A DNA stretch of 64,000 nucleotides from Peribacillus sp044761985. GTDB lineage: Bacteria > Bacillota > Bacilli > Bacillales > DSM-1321. The notes beneath the pieces are model-generated. The model was not told the DNA's origin and ran no database searches. It was given only the letters and a program-made list of their open reading frames with translations. Numbering within the stretch: the first letter of the stretch is position 1; each line of letters starts with the position of its first letter. The stretch covers positions 434,001-498,000 of the forward strand of contig NZ_JBIWDK010000003.1 in NCBI RefSeq assembly GCF_044761985.1. Direction: 5' to 3'. The translations under genes were made by a program, and so were the position numbers. Positions 58,846 through 64,000 of this stretch are shown here, piece after piece.

Positions 58846-60778
58846 TAAAGAACTGGTATTTTATATTTTTAGAAGTACCGGATGGATTGGGTTTCTTTAT
58901 TTTATCGGCCTCATTTTTGCACTGCCTTTGGAAATATTAACGATTATTCTCAATAATAATAGTGAATATATGAACTTTGTAAATTTATTTTCCAGTCAGG
59001 GGATGATTCAATTCGTCCTAGTCATAAGCATTCCGGTATTGCTCGCCATTTTCCTATTTCGATTTTTACAAGTAAAACAGGCTTCGGATTTTATACATAG
59101 TTTACCGATCACTAGGAGAAGTATATACGTTCATATGATAGGGATGGGGATTTCCTTTATCATTGTCCCCATTTTGCTTACAGGCCTCATCTTGTATTTA
59201 TTCCACTCAGCCTTAGATGTTGAAAAATTGTATAGCCTGACAGATATTTGGTCGTGGATGGGCATTACTTTTGTCATGGAGACAGTGATTTTCTCTGTAG
59301 CTGTCTTAATTGGAATGGTGACGGGATTATCGGCTCTACAGGGCTTACTTACCTATATAACGCTTGGGTTGCCAGCTGGGCTATTTATCTTACTAGCGGC
59401 GAATGTGAAGTTTTTGATGGTTGGTTTTTTTGCCGAATACTACTTAAGTGCCAACATGAATAGCATGTCCCCTATATTGGCGGCAACTGAAATGGAAAAA
59501 ATGAATGTTTTCTCCTTTCAGCTACTAATCTATGCACTGGTCTCCTGCCTATTTCTATGGCTTTCATTGGTTCTCTATAAACGGAGAAAGCTGGAGCATG
59601 TATCGCAAGCCTTTGTGTTCCCCTTGATTAAACCGGTATTTAAATATGGTTTAACGATAAGCATGATGCTTTTTTCCGGCTTTTATTTTAGTCAAACAAC
59701 CGGGAAAATCGAATGGGTCGTGTTCGGCTATGTGATTGGATCCATAATTGGCTATTATTTAGGCGATCTCGTCTTGCAAAAGACTTGGCGGGTCCGGTTT
59801 TCTTTTAAAGGGTACATCACCTTTATGGTGAGTGTCATCGCTCTTTCCATCCTTCTAAAGTTAGATCCGCTTTCGTATGAGTCAAAGGTGCCTGATAAAA
59901 AGATGATCAACCAAATATATATAGGGAACCATTCACCTATATATTATGAAGATGAGGATTCAGGGAGTTCAATCTATCTAAAAGAAAAAGAAAATATCTC
60001 AGCTGTACGTTTGTTACATCAGCAGATTCTTGAAAAGGGTAAGATGGAGAGCGTCGCAGATCCTAATCCTGAAAACTCCGTGTTTCTTATATACGAACTT
60101 GAAAATGGAAGACATTTAGCGAGGGAGTACCATTTGCAAAATTATGAGTCGTATATGCCGCTTTTAGCCAAAATCTATGAATCTAGCGAATATAAACAAA
60201 CAGTGAATGAGCTGTTGCATGTACCGGTTGAAGAAGTTTCCAAAATGAAAATCAATGCCACCGGAGAAATGGATAAGTCCGTAATCATTACTGATAAACA
60301 GCAGCTTGCGGAAGCGGTTCAGGCGTTATCGGAAGACCTGAATAACCAGACACTCGCCCAAATGACGAAGACCTGGGGAGAATATGCATACATTGAAGTT
60401 CTTCTCGAAAATAACAAGACCATCTATATGAATTGGAACTCTTCTTATCCTGCCTTCACAAATTGGATGGAACAAACGGGACAAGCTGAAGAGGCAAGAT
60501 TAACGGCAAATGATATCTCTCATATTCTTGTAACGAAGACCGATTTTAATTTATATAGTACGTCCGAAGAAGAAATTGAACAAATAGTGGAAAAGCAGTC
60601 GATTCTGTTGAAGATTGATCAGCCTGATGAAATAGAGATGGCCATCGAAAACAGTCAATTGGATTATGGGGAAGGAAAGTATACAGCTGTTTTTTATTAT
60701 AAGGATAGCCGAGATTTTGAGATAAGGACTTTTTCTGGTGACCATGTTCCCGATTTTATTTTAAACCACTTTGAATGA
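58820..60778 (+). CDS. ABC-2-like permease with large C-terminal soluble domain
   Basis: A ~652-residue membrane protein. About ten hydrophobic segments lie in the first ~370 residues (LYFIGLIFALPLEILTIIL and others), followed by a soluble domain of ~280 residues after SYESKVPDKKMINQI, predicted outside the cell. It is longer than YtrC/YtrD and could combine both functions in one chain. The substrate is unknown. ATG 58820 has GGGGG about 10 nt upstream inside the ATPase gene. The sigma-factor gene follows within about 20 bp. Confidence 0.82.
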   Translation: MPFKIVSFNKELVFYIFRSTGWIGFLYFIGLIFALPLEILTIILNNNSEYMNFVNLFSSQGMIQFVLVISIPVLLAIFLFRFLQVKQASDFIHSLPITRRSIYVHMIGMGISFIIVPILLTGLILYLFHSALDVEKLYSLTDIWSWMGITFVMETVIFSVAVLIGMVTGLSALQGLLTYITLGLPAGLFILLAANVKFLMVGFFAEYYLSANMNSMSPILAATEMEKMNVFSFQLLIYALVSCLFLWLSLVLYKRRKLEHVSQAFVFPLIKPVFKYGLTISMMLFSGFYFSQTTGKIEWVVFGYVIGSIIGYYLGDLVLQKTWRVRFSFKGYITFMVSVIALSILLKLDPLSYESKVPDKKMINQIYIGNHSPIYYEDEDSGSSIYLKEKENISAVRLLHQQILEKGKMESVADPNPENSVFLIYELENGRHLAREYHLQNYESYMPLLAKIYESSEYKQTVNELLHVPVEEVSKMKINATGEMDKSVIITDKQQLAEAVQALSEDLNNQTLAQMTKTWGEYAYIEVLLENNKTIYMNWNSSYPAFTNWMEQTGQAEEARLTANDISHILVTKTDFNLYSTSEEEIEQIVEKQSILLKIDQPDEIEMAIENSQLDYGEGKYTAVFYYKDSRDFEIRTFSGDHVPDFILNHFE

Positions 60779-60797
60779 ATAGAAAGGGAGGATGAAT

Positions 60798-61334
60798 TTG
60801 AAGAAAGGACATTGTAATGAAGCTGAAGGTTTCACCAGGGTTTATCATTCATTTTATAAGCGAATCTATTACATTGCTTTATCCATCATCAAATGTCCAT
60901 ATCTCGCCGAAGATATTACTCAGGAAACCTATATAAAAGCCTATACTAAACGTGATACGATCAAGGATGACAGAAAAATGGGGGCATGGTTAGCCTGCAT
61001 CGCCACGAGGACGGCCATTGATTTTTCGCGTAAGCAAAAACGGGGAAGCCATTTGATTCAGCAGGAAATGATGGATTGGTTGGAAAGTCAGCCCTGTAGT
61101 CAAAATGAGGTAGAAGATGCCATGGATTTATGGACATTAAAAGAAGACATCATCCACGTCTTATTTAAATTATCCCATAAACAGCGGGAAATACTATTGC
61201 TTAAGGTGAATGGCGGGTTAAAAGAACGTGAAATCGCCATGGTGCTCAACATTAAGCAGGCGACGGTTAAAATCAATCTGTATAGGGCAAGAAAACAATT
61301 AAGAAATGAGTTGCAAAACAAGGAAATTGCATAA
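60798..61334 (+). CDS. ECF-type sigma factor
   Basis: A 178-residue sigma-70 family protein with region 2 (RVYHSFYKRIYYIALSII, PYLAEDITQETYIKAY) and region 4 (LSHKQREILLLKVNGGLKEREIAMVLNIKQATVKINLYRARK). Region 3 is absent, as in ECF factors. TTG 60798 is favoured since GGGAGG lies 6 nt upstream; ATG 60792 would abut the site. It follows the YtrA-type ABC genes by about 20 bp, so probably the same operon. No recognisable anti-sigma factor follows; the next gene encodes a lipoprotein. Confidence 0.88.
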   Translation: MKKGHCNEAEGFTRVYHSFYKRIYYIALSIIKCPYLAEDITQETYIKAYTKRDTIKDDRKMGAWLACIATRTAIDFSRKQKRGSHLIQQEMMDWLESQPCSQNEVEDAMDLWTLKEDIIHVLFKLSHKQREILLLKVNGGLKEREIAMVLNIKQATVKINLYRARKQLRNELQNKEIA

Positions 61335-61443
61335 AAATCAACGGGATGATGCCCAATTGCTACTTCCATTTATATTTTTATTGAACGGTTTACGTAAGTT
61401 ATTCTTACTTTAAGGAAAAAATATGTAAAAGGGGGGAGATGAG

Positions 61444-61878
61444 ATGAAAATCAGTCAAGTTTATTATCTACTAGTCATCATGGCGGTTTTCATGGCGGGT
61501 TGTAAAGATGAAGAAGGTTCTACTCATTCTTCAACTGCGGATGAGGGCATCACTTCGAAGCAGGCGACCCACGCATCAGTAGAGGGAGCCACGTATCCTC
61601 TTGAAGAAATGGAGAGTTTGTCAAACAAAATGGATGTGGCGTTCACGAGCCAAAATCGTTCGAAATGGCAGAATGAAAATCAGGCAGTCATGAAACGTTG
61701 GAAACAATTGCATGATAAAGTAGGGATAGCGAATGAGGAGTATGCGGCGGTAGAAAATGAGCTGAAAATGATAGAGGCTGAGCTTCAAAAAGAAGAGGCA
61801 AATGAAGCAAAACTGAAATCAATGATGAAGGAAGCAAAGGTGAGAATCGATTTACTTAAGCTGACATTAAAAGAATGA
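61444..61878 (+). CDS. Uncharacterised lipoprotein with coiled-coil
   Basis: A 144-residue protein with a signal ending in the lipobox MAGC (Cys about 20), a Ser/Thr-rich linker, and a charged helical region (about residues 60-144) with coiled-coil heptads (LHDKVGIANEEYAAVENELKMIEAEL read in parts). It lies 110 bp after the ECF sigma gene behind AAAGGGGGGAG. It could be a target or sensor of that sigma factor; unproven. Confidence 0.7.
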   Translation: MKISQVYYLLVIMAVFMAGCKDEEGSTHSSTADEGITSKQATHASVEGATYPLEEMESLSNKMDVAFTSQNRSKWQNENQAVMKRWKQLHDKVGIANEEYAAVENELKMIEAELQKEEANEAKLKSMMKEAKVRIDLLKLTLKE

Positions 61879-61947
61879 TGTGGGGCGATCTAAAGTTTTC
61901 CTAAACGATATTTTGGGTATAGAAAAGGAAAGAAAGGATGATGAATC

Positions 61948-62070
61948 ATGAAAAAACTCCTAAAACGAGCAGTCATTTTTGCCGCTCCTTTAATCTTTAA
62001 AGAAGTCAAGAAACGTTGGAAAAAAAAGCGTAATCAAAAAGCCATGAAGGCTGGTAGGATAAGTAACTAG
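61948..62070 (+). CDS. Uncharacterised 40-residue basic peptide
   Basis: A short frame, MKKLLKRAVIFAAPLIF followed by KEVKKRWKKKRNQKAMKAG, ending SN. It has GAAAGGATGATGAATC before ATG and its own terminator 34 bp after the stop. The N-terminal hydrophobic segment plus a very basic tail suggests membrane association or nucleic-acid binding. No family is recognised. Confidence 0.6.
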   Translation: MKKLLKRAVIFAAPLIFKEVKKRWKKKRNQKAMKAGRISN

Positions 62071-62383
62071 CAGACTCAACATCACATTATAAGCACCAGG
62101 GGAGAAGACGCTGATACAGCGTCTTTTGTTTTTTATTACTCCTTTCATTTCTTGGATTCATTCACCTCTACATCTTTCGTTCATATCGTGTTAAAATAGT
62201 AAGGTTGATTGAAATGGATACCGGAGTAGCGAAGGTATAAGCCTTATGATATATTTTTCGTACATATATTGTGTATGTTCAAGACTTTTGCATACTAGGA
62301 AAGGTTGACATTCCAATGTGAAAAAAACGATTAGGTTCTCTATACATGCTATGTGACAATTCCAATAATGAAAGGAACATATT
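62071..62383. other. Intergenic region upstream of prfC
   Basis: About 313 bases. It holds the small-peptide terminator (62104-62132) and a likely extended -10 (TG-T-TAAAAT near 62190-62200) that would give prfC a leader of ~180 nt. A tiny frame (MDTGVAKV) near 62214 lacks a good ribosome binding site. No known riboswitch is seen. Confidence 0.45.
62104..62132 (+). terminator. Terminator after the 40-residue peptide gene
   Basis: AAGACGCTG and CAGCGTCTT form the stem, followed by TTGTTTTTT. Confidence 0.85.
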
Positions 62384-63958
62384 ATGCCTACTTTAAAAGA
62401 TGAGGTCCATTCAAGACGGACTTTTGCAATAATTTCCCACCCGGATGCCGGGAAAACTACATTAACAGAGAAACTACTACTGTTTGGTGGCGCGATTCGT
62501 GATGCCGGAACAGTTAAGGCTAGAAAAACAGGAAAGTATGCAACGAGTGACTGGATGGAGATTGAAAAGCAGCGGGGAATCTCCGTTACATCTTCGGTCA
62601 TGCAATTTGATTATGACGATTTCCGTGTGAATATCCTGGATACACCAGGTCACCAAGATTTCAGTGAAGACACATACCGCACACTGATGGCTGTAGATAG
62701 TGCCGTAATGATTATCGATTCGGCAAAAGGGATTGAAGATCAAACGGTTAAATTATTCAAAGTATGTCGGATGAGAGGCATTCCGATTTTTACCTTCATT
62801 AATAAAATGGACCGTCAAGGGAAAATGCCACTTGAATTGCTTGCTGAACTTGAGGAAGTGCTTGGTATTGAAACGTATCCAATGAACTGGCCGATCGGGA
62901 TGGGAAAAGATTTCGTAGGTATATACGATCGATTCAATAACCGCATCGAACAATTTAAGACGGAAGGACCGGAACGTTACCTTACTTTGAATGACGAAGG
63001 TGAACTTGATGGAGATCATATATTGAAGGAATCACCGTTATATGAGCAAACATTAGAAGAAATTATGCTGTTGACGGAAGCCGGAAACCAGTTCTCGGAA
63101 GAGAGAATTGCTAATGGTCAACTAAGTCCAGTATTTTTCGGTAGTGCGTTAACGGCGTTCGGTGTCCAAACATTTTTAGATGCTTATCTCCAGTTTGCAC
63201 CTGAGCCACAAGCTCGTATGACCACTTCAGGTGAAGTGAATCCTGTCAGTGAAGAATTTTCCGGATTCATTTTCAAGATTCAAGCGAACATGAATCCGAA
63301 ACACCGTGACCGGATTGCTTTCCTCCGCATTTGTTCAGGAAAATTCGAGCGTGGAATGAATGTAAACTTGAGCAGAACGGGCAAACCAATCAATCTTTCG
63401 TCTTCTACCCAATTCATGGCGGATGACCGGAACACCGTGAATGAAGCCGTGAGCGGAGATATCATTGGTCTGTATGACACTGGGAACTATCAAATTGGTG
63501 ATACGATTACGACAAGTAAAGATATGTATCAGTTTGAACGTTTACCTCAGTTTACCCCTGAGCTTTTCATGCGGGTAACGGCTAAAAATGTTATGAAGCA
63601 GAAACATTTTCATAAAGGTATTAATCAACTGGTCCAAGAAGGAGCGATTCAGCTCTTCAAAACGGTCCGTATGGAAGAATATCTTCTAGGTGCCGTTGGT
63701 CAACTTCAATTTGAAGTATTCGAACACAGAATGAGAAACGAATACAATGTTGAGGTAATGATGGAGCGTATGGGTAGCAAAATCACCCGTTGGGCAGAAG
63801 ATGAAAAACTCGATGAAAATCTGCACAGTTCTAGAAGCATACTGGTCAAAGACCGTTATGATAAATATGCATTTTTGTTTGAAAATGAGTTTGCATTACG
63901 TTGGTTCCAGGATAAGAATCCGGATGTGACTTTATATAACCCAATGGATTTGAAATAA
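62384..63958 (+). CDS. prfC: Peptide chain release factor 3
   Basis: A 524-residue translational GTPase that removes RF1/RF2 from the ribosome after peptide release. G1 is HPDAGKTT (19-26), G2 region RGISVTSS, G3 DTPGHQDF (about 86-93), G4 NKMDR, and the C-terminal QLVQEGAIQLF and GAVGQLQFEVF segments distinguish RF3 from EF-G. ATG follows AAAGGAACATATT. Single gene with its own terminator at the window's end. Length is typical. Confidence 0.95.
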   Translation: MPTLKDEVHSRRTFAIISHPDAGKTTLTEKLLLFGGAIRDAGTVKARKTGKYATSDWMEIEKQRGISVTSSVMQFDYDDFRVNILDTPGHQDFSEDTYRTLMAVDSAVMIIDSAKGIEDQTVKLFKVCRMRGIPIFTFINKMDRQGKMPLELLAELEEVLGIETYPMNWPIGMGKDFVGIYDRFNNRIEQFKTEGPERYLTLNDEGELDGDHILKESPLYEQTLEEIMLLTEAGNQFSEERIANGQLSPVFFGSALTAFGVQTFLDAYLQFAPEPQARMTTSGEVNPVSEEFSGFIFKIQANMNPKHRDRIAFLRICSGKFERGMNVNLSRTGKPINLSSSTQFMADDRNTVNEAVSGDIIGLYDTGNYQIGDTITTSKDMYQFERLPQFTPELFMRVTAKNVMKQKHFHKGINQLVQEGAIQLFKTVRMEEYLLGAVGQLQFEVFEHRMRNEYNVEVMMERMGSKITRWAEDEKLDENLHSSRSILVKDRYDKYAFLFENEFALRWFQDKNPDVTLYNPMDLK

Positions 63959-63962
63959 GGTT

Positions 63963-63992
63963 GAGCCCGTGGATCATAAACACGGGCTTTTC
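63963..63992 (+). terminator. Terminator of prfC
   Basis: GAGCCCGTG and CACGGGCTT form the stem, followed by TTTCTC. Confidence 0.88.
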
Positions 63993-64000
63993 TCATAGAA

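Noticed and set aside
62214..62240. Eight-codon leader peptide before prfC
   Set aside because: Weak ribosome binding site and no accompanying hairpin or terminator to suggest attenuation.

Overview
This window reads as the chromosome of a low-GC, endospore-forming Firmicute of the Bacillaceae, outside the B. subtilis species group; a Peribacillus/Bacillus simplex-like genome would fit. The evidence is strong AGGAGG-type ribosome binding sites, many TTG and GTG starts, and clear Bacillus relatives of CwlO, YdaG, YidC2 with MifM, NiaP, DhaS, YtrA/YtrB, Spo0E-like and FbpA-like proteins. T-box, TPP and SAM riboswitches and sigma-A, sigma-B, CcpA and WalR signals support this. I saw no rRNA, tRNA, phage module or insertion sequence. 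Genus-level placement is inference.

Layout. 1-3.3 kb: edge-truncated CPBP protease, a SulP anion transporter behind a structured leader with a 27-codon mini-ORF, and a MerR regulator. 3.4-9.8 kb: a tight tryptophan-catabolic operon (esterase, kynU, permease, kynA, kynB) ending in a NadD-family nucleotidyltransferase. 10.1-14.1 kb: sulfate ABC importer sbp-cysTWA. 14.3-18.1 kb: cwlO with a WalR-type box, a Tim44-like membrane protein with a DUF2653 protein, and an aldose epimerase. 18.1-24.9 kb: small transport, stress and hypothetical genes, a cold-shock protein, and an SNF-family transporter behind a T-box with a phenylalanine specifier. 25.0-26.6 kb: an AT-rich insert with a lone HsdR_N-like nuclease between two hairpins sharing one stem sequence. 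26.6-31.7 kb: M29 aminopeptidase, short flavoprotein, dhaS with a perfect cre site, and niaP.

31.8-36.4 kb: thiamin salvage operon tenA-thiW-thiD-thiM-thiE behind two tandem TPP riboswitches, then a SAM riboswitch with no methionine gene behind it. 36.5-42.2 kb: Spo0E-like peptide, acetyltransferase, SGNH hydrolase, ABC exporter with a terminator in its leader, DinB-like protein, thioesterase and Bax-inhibitor-1 protein. 42.6-48.2 kb: oligopeptide ABC operon in the order D-F-B-C-A. 48.3-53.9 kb: M42 peptidase, a phased 20-21-bp repeat array, a YdaG-like stress protein, and a cyanophycin operon cphB-cphA. 54.0-55.1 kb: yidC2 behind a 95-residue MifM-type stalling sensor. 55.4-64 kb: proline-rich repeat protein, glycerophosphodiesterase, Ohr, a YtrA-type operon followed by an ECF sigma factor and a lipoprotein, a 40-residue basic peptide, and prfC.

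How it works together. Much of the window concerns scavenging nitrogen, sulfur and vitamins: tryptophan breakdown, sulfate, niacin and thiamin-precursor uptake, peptide import, peptidases and cyanophycin storage. An unusually high share is controlled by RNA in cis: one T-box, two TPP aptamers, one SAM aptamer, a MifM-type stalling leader and several unexplained leader hairpins. The most unusual items are the MifM/YidC2 switch, the hairpin-flanked lone nuclease, the orphan SAM riboswitch, the phased repeat array, the NadD paralog in the kyn operon and the SulP leader.
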